DNA of 64,000 bases from Heterocephalus glaber (Eukaryota; Chordata; Mammalia; Rodentia; Bathyergidae), in the NCBI RefSeq assembly GCF_000247695.1, contig NW_004624854.1, positions 5,414,135 through 5,478,134 on the forward strand, read 5' to 3'. The number at the start of each line of letters is the position of its first letter. The first letter of the stretch is position 1. The notes under the pieces were generated by a model. The model was not told the DNA's origin. It did not search any database and saw only the letters and a list, made by a program, of their open reading frames with translations. Of this stretch, positions 1 to 12,236 are shown in pieces. The translations under genes were made by a program, and so were the position numbers.

Positions 1-119
1 TCCCACATACATACAGCATAATTTTTATTTTTACCACATTAGGACAGAGACTTGGCTTGTTTATATCAGCATCTGGTACTGGTTGTATATTCAGTAGTAT
101 CTGTTGACTGATTAATGAA

Positions 120-800
120 TTTAAATTTCTATATACCATTTTTCCCTACACACACAATATTCCATTATAGGAAAAAACAATATACTATTTAAACCAACTC
201 ACATTAAACTACCCCCAGTTGTCCATGTAGATTACAGAATGTATTACATTTTTAAAAATTTGTATGTTCTACCAAATTACCCTTCAGAAAAAGTTGCCAT
301 ATCATAGTGATACCAACAATTGTATAAAAAGTCCATTTCTTAGAATATTGATCAACACTGCTTATTATCTTTCAAAAGCTTCATGAATTTCACATATTTT
401 ACATGACTTTGGTTATATGTGCATTTATCTGAGTATAAAATTGAACTTTTTTATGTTTTTGACTTATTTTAAAATTTTCTTGCTTGAGACATTTCCCTGA
501 TTCTTCTATTAGTGTTTCATTTTCTTACAGACTTTAGGAATTATTTACATATTAAGAGCATTAACTCTCCACATATATAGTGCTTTATTTTGTCACAGTA
601 GTCATTAGCCTTGTAGTTTCTGCCTTGGGTGAAAGCACAGAAACTTCTTTCCTGCCTAATAATACATAAATCTTTTCCTATATTTTAGTTTAATAGTTTA
701 ATGTTCCCACTTAAGTATTTAATCCACCTAGAATATGTTATAGTGTTTGGTATGATACATACATATGTAACATCTTCCTCCCCAAATTTCCCACTGTAAT
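120..800 (-). repeat. Old L1 fragment (antisense)
   Basis: The order of phrases matches antisense mammalian L1: TTACCCTTCAGAAAAAGTTG, then a TTATTATC stretch, then the TATTAAGAGCATTAACTCT region. It is strongly diverged. Confidence 0.5.
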
Positions 801-894
801 TTATGCTGGTTTGTTCTGAGAAAATTAGTTTAGCTGACAGCAAGGTTATAATAAGCCTAAGACATTATTTTAAATTTGAAGCTAAATATTAAAA

Positions 895-1075
895 AGTAAT
901 AGCACTGCAGGAGGCTGATGCAGGCAGATCACAAGTTTGAGCCAAGCTTGGGCAACTTATCAAGAGTCTGTCTTTAAAGAAAAAAAAAAAGAGTAAAGAA
1001 GGTAGAGCAAGCTGGGGATGCAGCTCAGTGCAAAGGCCTTGGTTCCCCACTTCCCCCCAATAAAAAACTGAAATT
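895..1075 (+). repeat. B1-dID dimeric SINE
   Basis: The left half resembles B1 (GGAGGCTGATGCAGGCAGATC, then GGGCAACTTATCAAGAGTCTG). An A-rich linker follows, then an ID-like right half (GCTGGGGATGCAGCTCAG). The copy is diverged. Confidence 0.75.
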
Positions 1076-2847
1076 GAAGGAAGAATTTATTTTCTGCCTT
1101 CTCCTCTCCTCCTAAAAAATCATCAAAGATCAATTCCTTCCCAAAGTGCTTTTGAAAGGCACAATGCTACTGGAGCTAAAAGTGAAATGTATTTTAAAGA
1201 ATACATATCCTAAGTAAACTGCAAATTCACCATGGTAGTAGCTACAGTGACCTTGAAGATCTTTCTCAAATTGCTTTTTAAATAGCTACTTCTGTTTTGT
1301 ATTTACAAATCTAAATTACAATAGAAAACCCTGTCAATAAGATACCTAAATTAACAACATTTCAGAAGTACTAGCTTATGCATAACCACAGAAAATAACT
1401 TCTCAATATGAACTAAGAACAGTCTTCTAGCATGCCTTCTATCATCTTACTGAAGACCAAAGAAAACAAGCATAATATTCATTATCAGGGAATTCAAACT
1501 CCAACAGACTAAAAAATGTAGCAAGCCTACTTTCTAGCCTTTTAGCAGAAAATTAAGGCTAGAGAAACAATCCTAGCTCATTCCCAAGTTGTAGTAAGAA
1601 GGTGTTTAAGTCTCCTTCAAAACCATGTGTTATCAAGATTTTATGGCCTCCGGTTGCTAAAAATGAACAAATCAATAAATATTATGATACATTTTTTAAA
1701 AATGTCAAAAACACTTCAAAAAGTAGTCACTAGTTGCAGCACCACGTTAGCTTTTTAGAAAATGCCCATATTCCAGTTGTATTAAAATTAATAAAATATT
1801 CTCCCTTACTGGTTTATTTCCCTTACTTCCTCTTTCCATGGCCCAAAATACCAAAATTCCATTCATATCTTCAGGTAAAAGATTTCTGAAAGTTAGCTTT
1901 CCATCATTCTAGCTTTATAAGCTGAACTCACAACAGCTACCTTTGCCTTCAGGAAGAATAATTAACTGATTCTATGAAAAAAATTATTTACAGATAGTTA
2001 AAACCATAATCTTTAATAATCAAATTATTATAAATTTCTATTAAGTATTGTTGCTACAAACATACTACAGGAGTGCTCTATGACAGGGAGGCTCAACAGG
2101 CAATCAGGACTTTCCTTTTTAGCACTCAGGGGCCTTATATACCATGAAGGACTATTCAGATCAAAACAAATAAAGAGTAAGGGGAGGACACTTGCTAAGC
2201 TGGAAAACCTGAACAATCTTCACAGTCTAATGGGGCTGAGGAGTAAGAAGGGACAAAGAGCCAAAGCCTAGGGCTCCCTCTCCCAAAAGTGAAGTGTCTA
2301 AGACCCCTCTCCTCCTTAAAGCTGAGCCCTCGAAGCACTACACACCAATAGAAGGCTGAACCAGAAAATCACCTCTAGTCACAGGGGAATGCAAAGAAAA
2401 TTTCCTGTCTTGATCCTTGGTGCTAAGTGAGAAAGAACAGAAGATATGCTACTAAGCCTGTGTAAGTCCAAATCCACCTTCATATTTATCTTTAGCCCTA
2501 ATTCACACTAAGTTGGCTGAGAAATTATTTTCACAAGGACCAGAGTTATAGTGTCCCCAGTTGCCTGGTAGAAGTAAAAGCAAATAACCTCTAGGGAAAT
2601 CAATCCACTTTTTGCCTGGGCCTCTGAACATTTAAAATTCCAAGAAATATGAATTTACTGACAGAAACCATGAAATAGAGAAACAAAGCAGCAAAAGACA
2701 GACTCAAATTCTCAAAGACTTCATTTAAAGAAATAAAGAGAGCTGAAAATATGACTGAGAAGCAACACTGTTAAAATGACAAGACATACAGAAACAAAGA
2801 AGAAAAAAACTAGGGGCAAAAACAGAAGATTTAAAAGCCAGATAATA

Positions 2848-2937
2848 GGGGCCAGGGATTTAGCTCAGTGGTTCCACCGCCTGCCTTGCAAGCGGAAGGA
2901 TCTGAGTTTGACGCCCGGTAGCAAAAAAACAAACAAA
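2848..2937 (+). repeat. ID SINE (tRNA-derived)
   Basis: GCCAGGGATTTAGCTCAGTGG start with A box, GAGTTTGACGCC B-box region, A-rich tail. It is flanked by a perfect 9-base duplication CAGATAATA (2839-2847 and 2938-2946). Confidence 0.95.
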
Positions 2938-3094
2938 CAGATAATAAATTAACTGCATAATCACTAATTTCTAAACATAAAGCTGAAAGCCAATAAAATG
3001 GTACCTTCAACTACTAAAAGAAAACTATAGACAATACAGAATTTACCTCAAGTAACAGTAATTAAGAATGAGGACAAAATTTTAAAGGTGTAAG

Positions 3095-3450
3095 GAAAGC
3101 CAGTGTGTAGCTTTTCACTGCTGTGAGCAAATACTTGAGAAATACACTTAGAAGAGGAAGAGATTAGTTTGGCTCAGTTCAGAGGTTTCAATGGTGGTTG
3201 GCTAAATCTAATACCAGCCAACCAGGGACTAAGGGAACACAGAATATCATGGCGGAGGGTATGGGAGAAGACAAGTGCTCAACTGATGACAGCCTGGAAA
3301 CAGACAGGGGAAGAGCCAGAGGAGGAGAAACTGAGCACACGCTGGCATTCCTGAGTCACGCTCCCATTACCCACTCCATTTAACCAGGGCCCACCTTAAG
3401 TCTCCATCACCTCCCAACAATGCCATCAAATGGCAATCCTATCAATGGGA
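3095..3450 (-). repeat. MaLR-type LTR (antisense)
   Basis: Antisense 3' end (CTTTTCACTGCTGTGAGCAA, AATACTTGAGAA), then the GATTAGTTTGGCTCA region and a CACCTCCCAACAATG tail. The layout matches the other rodent MaLR LTRs in this window. Confidence 0.75.
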
Positions 3451-3472
3451 GCTAGAAACTGTAGGAAAACAG

Positions 3473-3488
3473 AACACACACACACACC
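3473..3488. repeat. Short CA microsatellite
   Basis: AACACACACACACACC within the 3' flank of the preceding LTR. Confidence 0.7.
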
Positions 3489-3535
3489 CCACAACCAAGA
3501 AAATCAACTAAGCTAAAAGTCACTTCTTCAAAAAG

Positions 3536-3740
3536 ATCTGAAGTTGGCAAGCTTTTTCTGTAAAGGGGCAGAGAATCAGTCTGTGTCATATCTACTCAAC
3601 TCTGCCACTGTAACCTGAAGTTAACCACAAACAATTCATAAAGAAGCAAGCCTAGCCTGTGTTCCAATAGAAGTGTATTTATAAAAACAGGAGGTGGGCC
3701 AGATTGGGCCCACAAAGCTTAGTGTGCAGATCTCTGAAAA
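3536..3740 (-). mobile_element. hAT-type DNA transposon fossil (Charlie-like)
   Basis: GTTGGCAAGCTTTTTCTGTA at one end, TACTCAACTCTGCCACTGTA in the middle, and AGGTGGGCCAGATTGGGCCC near the other end. These match a common non-autonomous mammalian hAT family. The orientation is uncertain. Confidence 0.7.
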
Positions 3741-3759
3741 AGAATAACACTGACAAACA

Positions 3760-5165
3760 TCTGGGGGGGAAAAGATAAATGTATGGACAGTATTATGTCT
3801 TTAAAACTATGAACAACTGCATGCAAAAAAGTTTGAAAACTTGGATGAAATGGACATGTTTAGAAAAAATGTAAACTTATCAGATGATTCAAAAAGAAAT
3901 GGATTACTTAAGAGTCCTGTAATTTATGTTTAAAAATCATTCAAAGGAAATGGCCAAAGAAATTTTAAAATAAATATAACATTTAACATATATAGTATTT
4001 GACCTAACAAATTGTACAAAATATATATGAATAAAAGAATTATAAAATTACTGGGGAATATAGAAGAAAGGAAACACATGCACTACATCCCTGTATAGGC
4101 CTCATTGTAAATATGTTAATTTTTACCAAATTAATCTATACATTCAAGGCATTTTTAATTAAAATGACAATTTTTCTTTTTGGTCCTGGGGATCGAACTC
4201 AGGACCTTGTGTTTATGAGGCAGGCGGCAGCACCACTGAGCTAAATCCCTGGCCCTAAAATAACAAATTTTTGATGAAATAGACAAATGCATCCAAAATT
4301 TTATTTGAAAGATTCTTTTAAAAAACCAGAAAAGTTGCAAAATGAGACTCGTGGAGTACTTGCCTTTCCAGATAGCTAACCACATCATAAAGCTACAGTA
4401 ATTAAAATAACTCAATCTGGTATGGGAATAAAAAATTAAACCAATGATACCATACAGGCTAAGATCAGTAGATACTACAAAAAATTTCCACATGAAAGGG
4501 CAAAGGACACATGTTAATCTATAAAAATGTTACAATATAAGACAAATAGTTAATACCCTAAGAATGTAAAATTTTTCCGATTTTTAAAACAAAATTCCAA
4601 CATCAAAACAAGTATCTGTTAAAAAATATGAAAGGATACTCATCTTCTGTAAGAAAAATAAATTTGAGCAATGAGAATTTTTCATACTAGACTGTCAAAG
4701 ATGAAAAAGAATGTAAAATGCATTATTAGCAGTCTGTGGGGAAATGGACATTTGCATATTAATAGTAAAAGTATAAAAAGTTGCAGCTCTTTTGGAAGGC
4801 CTTTTAGCAGTAAATTGAAACTTTAAATCTACATATTTCTTAATGCCATAATTTTACATGTTGGAATCCATCTACAGAAAGATATGCACAAGTCTGTAAA
4901 GGTTTATGTGTATAATAATGTTCACAAACTTTTAAATATAAAATTTTTTAAATGCCAACAGCCTAAATAAAGTAGTTAAATAATAGCACATGCACACTAT
5001 GGAAAAGAACGTAACCCTTACATAAGTTAGGTAGTTCTATGTGTACTGACTTGATAAGGTATCTAATAGTGTATTGTACTGTGAGGATACTGTTTGATTA
5101 AAAAAAAATTCAAAGAACAGTGTCCAAAACATGATCCATATTTGTACATTAAAAAGTATTCTGAA
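3760..5165 (+). repeat. Old L1 ORF2/3' UTR remnants, interrupted by an ID SINE
   Basis: GAAAACTTGGATGAAATGGA and AAGCTACAGTAATTAAAATA are sense L1 ORF2 phrases. The later part (TTTTGGAAGGCCTTTTAGCA and on) resembles an L1 3' region. An antisense ID element sits at 4176-4255. Confidence 0.7.
4176..4255 (-). repeat. ID SINE (antisense), inserted in L1
   Basis: TCCTGGGGATCGAACTCAGG is the antisense B box and CACTGAGCTAAATCCCTGGC the antisense head. It is flanked by near-identical TAAAATGACAA and TAAAATAACAA. Confidence 0.93.
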
Positions 5166-5284
5166 GTTTACTGACTCAATACTTCTGTGTCCTTTCAATG
5201 AGTACATATTCTTTTCATGTTAAAGTACAAATCTGGGGGGAAAGAGCTGCTATTAAACGTGAAATATTATATTCAACCTGAACA

Positions 5285-5432
5285 TTTTTCAGGGGATTTC
5301 TTTCTTTTTTCTAAAGTATGAGTGCCCAACCTTTTGGTTTACCTGGGCAGCACTGAGTGAAAGGGAGTGTCTTAGGTTGGATATAAAATATATAATATAG
5401 TTAATGCATATAAGTAATAAAACTTCCTTAAT

Positions 5433-5463
<31 letters not shown>

Positions 5464-5520
5464 TTAAAGAGGGCAAGCAGCCCTCAGGCTGTGGGTTGGT
5501 CACACTGCCTAAAAGATACA
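5285..5520. repeat. Possible DNA-transposon fragment with ATTT simple repeat
   Basis: GAGTGCCCAACCTTTTGGTT at the left and CAGGCTGTGGGTTGGTCACA at the right look like ends of a hAT-type element. An (ATT)n/(ATTT)n tract lies at about 5432-5466. Weak evidence. Confidence 0.35.
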
Positions 5521-5559
5521 TAGAGATGAAAAAGCTATGGAAGTCTTGCAGTTCTCAAA

Positions 5560-5740
5560 GTAAATGTATTTTCTAATCACTTATTGGGTATGTTAAGACT
5601 CTGGAGATAAAAGATGAATAAGACACAGCCTCTGCCTTGAAGAAGCCCAAATTACACTGCAAGAGACAAGACCTGGACACCAGTAAGCAATTCCAACGAA
5701 GTGTTCTCAAGTAACTGTGACAGAAGTGTATTCAGGGATA
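5560..5740 (-). repeat. L2-like ancient LINE fragment (antisense)
   Basis: The GGAGATAAAAGATGAATAAG and CAGCCTCTGCCTTGAAGAAG phrases match the antisense 3' region of L2. Confidence 0.45.
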
Positions 5741-5873
5741 AAAATTTAAAAGGAAAGGAAAAGTCATTCTATTTGGAGGAAAAAATAACAAAAAAAACAA
5801 GCTTACACTTGAGCTAAATTTTAAAAATGGCATGTTGGCTGGATAAGCAAGGGGAGAGAGAAAGTGCAAGTTT

Positions 5874-5898
5874 ACACACACACACACACACACACACA
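5874..5898. repeat. CA microsatellite
   Basis: Uninterrupted CA dinucleotide run of about 12 units. Confidence 0.95.
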
Positions 5899-6440
5899 TA
5901 CTTAAGCTGAATATTTCTACAGTGCTATAAAGATAAAACAATACGAATTTTTAATGCCAAACATCAAAACAATGTGAAAAGCTATAATAATCCTTCTAAT
6001 GTTCATCAACTATAATTTTGTTTTCTATACTGGCTGGAAACTGTTTTAAGTTTTATTTTTAGAAATTGTTTTTTTGTTTAAAAAAGTTTACAAAAATGTT
6101 TAAATGAATGTGTCTACACTGAAAAATCCTATTTTATTTGTTAAAAATAAACTGCCTCAGAAACACAAAGACTTTATACTGTCAGTGATTAAATTCTGAC
6201 ATTTTTCTAAGTCATATTACACCGTAGTTTCAAAGCTCAAACATGTTTGAGTTTAACACAAAATACTCCAACACAATACAGACTCCTTTCCTAAGAGTTG
6301 TATCTGGCTAATACCTGTGTGGTTTCAGTCCTAGTCTCAGGAAATCCATCTCCTTTTCCGGAGACTACTACCAAACTTACCTTAAAGGAACAGCAAAACA
6401 CCCACCACACACACACAGAGAAAGAAGAACCTGGGCGTAC

Positions 6441-7259
6441 CTCATGAAGCGTGAGATGTTTTCCATCCTTTCTCTTGGAGTCAAATCTGCCATATATTGC
6501 ACTGTATTTTCGAATTTCCTCCTCTTTGTGTGGATCATCATCACTCATCTCAAAGATGTGACCGATCATTTTAGCCAGCTTCTTGTTAGTTTTTAGCAAC
6601 TCTTTCACTTCATTCAAGTCACTTTTCGGCAGGGTGGGGGCCATGCGCTCCACACACTCAGCCACAGAGAGTGCAGCAGCAGCATCCAGAGCCTCACTGC
6701 TCTCCTTTGGGGACGCGGGGGAGCCAAGATCTGCTGGGGAGAGGCTGTGCTCGCTCTCTGATGCGTGGTGACCTTGCCAGAGTCTGGACTCGCCCACACT
6801 CTGCAGCGCTAAGCTCCCCACCAGGTCTGACTTCCCCTGTCCCAAGCTCTGCACACAGGTGGTAGCGGCACATTTGGGGATTTTTAAATGAGGTTCCCGG
6901 GCATTGCTACTTCTTTCATAACTGCTGCAGGATATTCCCAGCCACGTAGGTGATCCCTCCGGTAATTTATAGATAGGTATGCTACTGACAGGAAGGGAAG
7001 TCAGCGGCTGATTGAAAAGGCCAGGGTTTGTAACCCAGTCTCTCAAAGCCTTCTGTAGCCTTCTAACATGAAGGGGCTTGCTAGCCATGCCCACCAGTGC
7101 CATGATTTCCAAAAATTCCTCTTCTCCAGCTTCACAGAGTTGCTGGACGTCATCACCACCTTGTTGGATAAAGGCATCAAAATAAGAAAGCAGATTGGCT
7201 TTTTGCAATATTCTATACAGCTGCAACTCCCCTAGGGTCCTGGGTAAGGCCGCAGCCAT
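6441..7259 (-). CDS. NAB1: NAB1 first coding exon (EGR corepressor), residues 1-273
   Basis: NAB1 is a nuclear corepressor that binds the R1 inhibitory domain of EGR1/EGR2 (NGFI-A/Krox20) and represses their targets. The frame opens with [19 protein letters not shown], the family N-terminus, and I recognise NAB1 along its whole length. NAB conserved domain 1 (the EGR-binding, multimerising part) covers about residues 4-82. A serine-rich linker with an [12 protein letters not shown] patch follows. Conserved domain 2 (repression) begins near residue 220 and is cut by the exon end after HLTLHE. The ATG at 7257-7259 is chosen because it gives the family start. The frame also runs upstream, but that part belongs to 5' UTR and intron. 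The exon ends in phase 0 at GAG followed by a GTACGC donor. There is no stop or frameshift. The full protein is about 490 residues in mammals, so just over half is here; later exons lie outside the window. Confidence 0.97.
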
Positions 7260-7278
7260 TACTGTGGATAGAGTTAAC
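7260..7278 (-). other. NAB1: NAB1 5' UTR part of the first coding exon, with splice acceptor
   Basis: On the minus strand the ATG is preceded by 19 bases of leader. Before that come an AG (7279-7280) and a pyrimidine run (about 7281-7297, CTTCTTTTTGTAG type). This is a textbook acceptor, so at least one non-coding exon must lie upstream (higher coordinates), as in other mammalian NAB1 genes. The donor of the same exon is the GT at 6439-6440. Confidence 0.88.
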
Positions 7279-7639
7279 CTACAAAAAGAAGAGACAAAAA
7301 AACTCATTGCACTTGCTTCAAACTTCTTAAACCAGATAGTTCAGATACTACAGGATTTAGGAATGCAATACAGGAAAAACAAGGAGCATGTGCACAACAG
7401 CTGACTGCTAAGGAAGCATTCTCTCTCTCTCTACATCCTTTATCTGACTTTGTACTTCTAATAACCAGAAAGGTCAGTAACTAAACTGATCTATTTTCTT
7501 AAAGGAGAAGTAAGCAGGAAATGCAGGTTCTCAGGGTTCTGGGTCCCATATTTTCATCTACATACTTCACTGCTTCCATAGTGTGGACAAAGAGGTGGAG
7601 CGAAGATAATCAAAATTAGCAGGAGGTAAGTAGCATGCT

Positions 7640-7790
7640 ATCATTCAGCGAAGACTTACTCTATGTCCAGCAATATGATAAACACTTTACATTATATCTA
7701 ATCCTCACAACTGCCACTGTGTGATAGGTGTATTTATTCCCATTTTGTAAAGAAAAATTAGTAACACTGGCCAGCAGGACAACTAAGATC
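7640..7790 (-). repeat. MIR SINE (antisense)
   Basis: ACTTTACATTATATCTAATC, TCACAACTGCCACTGTG and TTCCCATTTTGTAAAG follow the antisense MIR core order. Confidence 0.65.
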
Positions 7791-9469
7791 AATTTTGGCT
7801 CAAGAAGGAGGTTTAAAAAAAAAAAGGAGGTAGTATATTTAGGAACCAAAAAGAACAAAAAAAAAGCAGATGCAAAAATTCAAACAAGTAAGTGATAAGA
7901 CTTGTGATCACTTTGGTGTAAGTGATAAAAAGGATACAGTTGCCATTTACTAATACTTTGGTTTCAGGGAAAAAAAGTATTCTAAATGACTATGAAATTA
8001 CATATCTGAGAGCCTAGAATTCTAACAGGCATCAAGGACATAGAAAAATCAGATTAGTAAGATTCCCTTTCAAACGGGTGGCACTCAAACTTGGCTCTTG
8101 GTGGAATGCTTATGAAGAACTGCCCTGTATGCAAAATAACAGGCTGAAGCCTAAATAGGCATCAGGGATAGAGATGCAGGATGCAATCGGAGGCCAGTGA
8201 GCCCTCCAGAGCAGCAGCAAAGCCCAAGGCAGAACCAAGAAGAAAGATACTTCTAAGGCCCAAGCAAGACCAACATGCCTATCTTTAAGAGAAGGGAACA
8301 AGACAAGCAAAGTGCTTTTTGACCTCTTAGCAGCCTTTAAAAGTTGCTCACAGTTGCTTGGGGAGACCTCCCACATGCAAAGAAGAGTTGGCTAAGTACT
8401 TCCATTTAAGAGAAATAAATTAACTTGTAATCAGTGCTCTCCTAGGATTAAAAAGACCCAGTTGCCCTCTATGGAAGAAATTGCAAAGGCTAAAAGAATA
8501 CATACATCAGAGAAAAATGGAGGACCCATTCTCAATTCAAATGGTATGGAACAATAGTTACTGGGAGATGATGCAGGCAGAGGAATCAGGCACACCCGGA
8601 AAGCCAGAAAATCACCAAACCTGGGAGTCAACCATTTAATACAAAACTCTAGTCTCAGACTTCAGAGAATGAACACTAGGTAGGCTCTTCTTGCAGAATC
8701 TGTTTCTTCCACAATCTGTTCTGATCAACTAGTGACCCCTTAAACTTTATGGGTATTTACAAGGGCTAATATGAGCACAGCCTGATGATTTTCCAAGAGA
8801 CAAAAAGAAAGCTACAACCAGGGCCCAGGAACTTCTGCCACATTCATCTGGAGTGCATTTAAAACAGTTTCCCAGGTCCCTGAGCTTCAGCTCAGGAGAT
8901 GCTCAGGACCAGTCAAAGAAGGCAAACTAGCACAAGAAGAGCCCTATTTAGAACATTCTCCAGGCAATACAAACTCTAGAAGTTCTCTGACTCTCTAGGT
9001 TCTTTAGGTCCACCTTCATGTTTATGGCACCTCGTTCCTCTAGATAAAAACATTCTTTTATCTTCCACATCACCCAAACGAACATCTGCCTGTTCTAATT
9101 GAACGAGAGTCCATCACCCAGCTGGACACCAGCCCACAAAAACACAGCCCTTGAGACTTAAGTTTAAGCCTGTATTAAACTACGACATATCAAACAGAAG
9201 GCTTATAGAGTGTCTGAAGTAGAAGAAAAGAAATTTACCCTCTCATCATATATCTAATGCAACTGGCTCCATGTGCTTTCAACTAGAACACAGGGGAGGG
9301 CTGTGGCTTTGTAAGGTTTACAGGCCAATCAGTTAACTTACCATATCTACTCCCCAAATTATTGAATAGAGGAAACACTACATGACAAAATCTAGAAGAA
9401 TTTTTAAATCTTTATATAAACTGTAAGAAAAAAAACCCATATTTCTCTATGTTACAAAAATAAACAGAG

Positions 9470-9562
9470 GGGTCAGGGATTTAGCTCAGTGGTGCCGCCG
9501 CCTGCCTCGCAAGCGCAAGGTCCCAAGTTCGATCCCGGGTACCAAAAAATAAAAAATAAAAA
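9470..9562 (+). repeat. ID SINE
   Basis: Complete copy with CCGCCGCCTGCCTCGCAAGC and GTTCGATCCC B box, close to the inferred young consensus. A/T-rich tail. Candidate flanking duplication AAATAAACAGAG and AAATAAAAAGAG. Confidence 0.95.
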
Positions 9563-9749
9563 GAGAAACTTAAAGATAACTAAATGACCCAAACTTAGAT
9601 TTTAGTCTTCTGAGATAAGACAATGATTTTAGAAAAATAGTAATTTTCAAGTTTTAGCTTTTCTCTTCTTTATCCAAGAAAAAGCAAACAATTTGCCTAG
9701 TTCCTAAGAGAAAGCCCTTGTGGACTGGTATCATACTACAAGGACACAT

Positions 9750-10205
9750 GCATACATATTGTTTAAAGCCAAACAATTCAAAAGTTTGGAAGTGGACTGT
9801 ATATCTAGCAACACATGAATGGATAAAAATGTGATACTTACACACAGTAGACCACTACTCTGCCATAAAAAAGATAAACTTGAGTCATTTGTAGAAAAAT
9901 GGATGCAACTTGAGATCATAATATTAAGTGAAGTAAATCAGACATATAAGCTTAAACATCACAAGTTTCTCTTCTATGAGAAACCCAAAATATAAATAAT
10001 GAGCAAAATAAAAGTTAATAGGAAATAAGGAGATAGAGCTTTCTCAAATAGGATGGGGACCAAGAGATGAAGGGAAGGGGGAGGGATGGGAGAGAAAGGA
10101 GATGAGAAAAGGAACGAAGATGTGTTATGTACATATACCAACTCCACACAAGGAATGGAAACATTATGTACTGCACACATGTACTAATAAATATTTTTAA
10201 ATGAA
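9750..10205 (+). repeat. L1 3' end
   Basis: Sense phrases AACACATGAATGGATAAAAA, AATGGATGCAACTTGAGATC and AAGTGAAGTAAATCAGACA, then a G/A-rich 3' UTR (10050-10110) and a terminal AATAAATATTTTTAAA. Characteristic of the ORF2 end and 3' UTR. Confidence 0.85.
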
Positions 10206-11507
10206 AATATAAAGTGTCTCCAATAAGGACACTATTTCCCTAAGGACAGACAGGACTAAGTGCACATTTCCAAAGTCAGGATAAAGGATGAACAACAAAT
10301 ACACGCTAGGCAACTATTCAGAGTCCCAGGAGGTTTTCTAAAGACTCACTGCTGGGAAAGGTGTTTTCTCCCCAAGCTTTTGCATTGGGAGAATGTTTCG
10401 GTTTCTTTCCAGAGCCTGCTGTGATAATTTAAACACCCACCACTTCATACATTAACTTGATTCTATTTAAAAGAAAACTTTTGTGAGAGTTTACGTTTTC
10501 ACAAAATCTGTAACCATTTATGGTCCAACATGAATGTCAAATAAGTGGAAAGCAAGCTTCAACCTGCATCTCTCTGATCTGAACTATACAAAGGGTCCTA
10601 ACACAGCACTACCTACAAGCAGCTTACCAGATAGGACAGTAAATCTACTCAGCTGAAAACTACTGCTACCTGGCTTCTCCAAGATCCTACACTACCAAGG
10701 GGAGTCTGATCTTTTTGTGAATTCCACTATTAAGAGAAACCAGTTACTCATTCTTGTTGGCTCAAAAGATAACCCGAGGCCGTACTGCAAACCTCCACTT
10801 AACCCCTGTGTAAATGTTCCCTACCCTGGAAAGTCCAATAAAAAGAACCCCAGTATCAGGAAGAGAATTACATAGTAATAATAGATTAGTCTAAGACTAC
10901 TTGTTAAAAAAAAAAAGACTACTTGTTCTTATGGTAATGATCTATTTCAAAACCTTAAAAGTTGTGTCTTACTTGGCTCCTTACAGGGTGGCATCAGTCT
11001 TCTAACTATGCAAAGTAAAATATGGGTCTGTCTGATCCAGAAACTTTTACTGGTCAACCCCTGGTTTACTACGGGAAACAAACTTTTCCAAGATTGTTTC
11101 TCCAAGCTTGGATGTGATGATTTAGAGAAGGGCAGAACCCTTTTATAGTCACTAGAGAAAGGAAATCATTCCTTCAAATCTGCCTCAATCCAGCCTGTCC
11201 CCTACCCCCAATAAACATCTCAAATAACTACTGAGTTACTGCGTAAGGTAGAACAGATGCCTTTCCGGGGCACTAGGGAAAAGAAGAATCATTTTAAACC
11301 TGCTTCCACCCAGTCTCTCTGCTCCTCCAACTTTTATAAAAAAATCTGAACTACTGAGAGAGGCCAAGCTGCTCAGTTTCTCAGCTGTGTACATCAACCC
11401 TTGAAACAAATCTTCATTTGACTTTGGTAATGTGACATTTTCTTTTGGCCACCTTCCCTTACTATATTTTAAGGGCAAGAATCCCCCACGGCTTTCCCAT
11501 TTGCTGG

Positions 11508-11648
11508 TGCTTTCTGAGATGTGGATCTTGCCATATTGCCCAGGCTGGTCTTCAACTCCCAAGTTCCAGTGATACTCCTGGTTCAAGTGACCCTGCTGCC
11601 TCAGGTTCCCGAGGGCTGAGACTACGGGAAAGAACCACTGAATCCAGC
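11508..11648 (-). repeat. B1 SINE monomer (antisense)
   Basis: TTGCCCAGGCTGGTCTTCAA and TGCTGCCTCAGGTTCCCGAG are antisense 7SL-derived sequence. Diverged. Confidence 0.8.
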
Positions 11649-11947
11649 TTCCAACGTTTCACACAGGATCACTTTTCTACTGTCTGTCTTTATTCCCCCT
11701 GGTCTCTTCCTCTCCCAGCACCAATTACCACTATAAGCAGTAACCTCCAAATCTACATCTGTATGTTGGACCAATGGTACGTGGGCGAGGGGCTAAGGAG
11801 TTTCTGCTGCCAAGTGTCCACAAAGGCAAATGTACATCAAGCTCTGGTTGCTGAGTCAAAGGATGCCTCCACACGTCTACTTTACAAATGAAAGTAAATA
11901 AGCTTTTTGTACTTTAATAAAACACAAACCCATTTAAAAGTAGACCT

Positions 11948-12038
11948 GAGGGCAGGATTTAGCTCAGTAGTTCCACCGCCGCCTGCCTTGCAAGCGCAAG
12001 AACCCGAATTCGATCCCTGGTACCCCCCACCAAAAGTA
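11948..12038 (+). repeat. ID SINE
   Basis: GGCAGGATTTAGCTCAGTAG head, a CCGCCGCCTGCC repeat slip, and ATTCGATCCC B box. Flanked by AAAGTAGACCTGA and AAAGTATACCTGA. Confidence 0.93.
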
Positions 12039-12152
12039 TACCTGAATTTACTGTTTTGAAAATATACTTAATAAAGGCTAGAAGTATGAGTACTTGCAAT
12101 TTTTTTTTTAATTTAAGAAGTGATCTTTAGTCCTTAAAAATTTTAGAACCAC

Positions 12153-12236
12153 GGGCCAGGGATTTAGCTCAGTGGTTTCGCTGCAGCGCAAGGAACTGAG
12201 TTCGATCCCCAGTACCAAAAAAAAACAAAAAACAAT
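12153..12236 (+). repeat. ID SINE with internal deletion
   Basis: Head and B box are intact, but about a dozen bases around the CCTGCCTTGCAA segment are missing. Flanked by an ATTTTAGAACCA duplication on both sides. It lies only about 115 bases from the preceding ID copy. Confidence 0.93.

Larger units (their letters stand above)
1..6440 (-). other. NAB1: NAB1 intron downstream of the first coding exon (partial)
   Basis: The sequence is AT-rich and holds old L1, LTR, hAT and SINE copies listed separately. The next human NAB1 exon starts LTVNEAAAQLC; I looked for its reverse complement by eye and found nothing like it. Unique-looking stretches such as 1080-2838 and 5940-6290 hold nothing I recognise. 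Confidence 0.8.

Noticed and set aside
6291..6440. C-terminal extension of the NAB1 frame past HLTLHE
   Set aside because: A consensus donor (GAG followed by GTACGC) lies exactly at the known end of the conserved sequence. The residues after it do not resemble NAB1.
1..6440. Search for the next NAB1 exon
   Set aside because: No stretch resembles the reverse complement of LTVNEAAAQLC, and the region is mostly diverged repeats.
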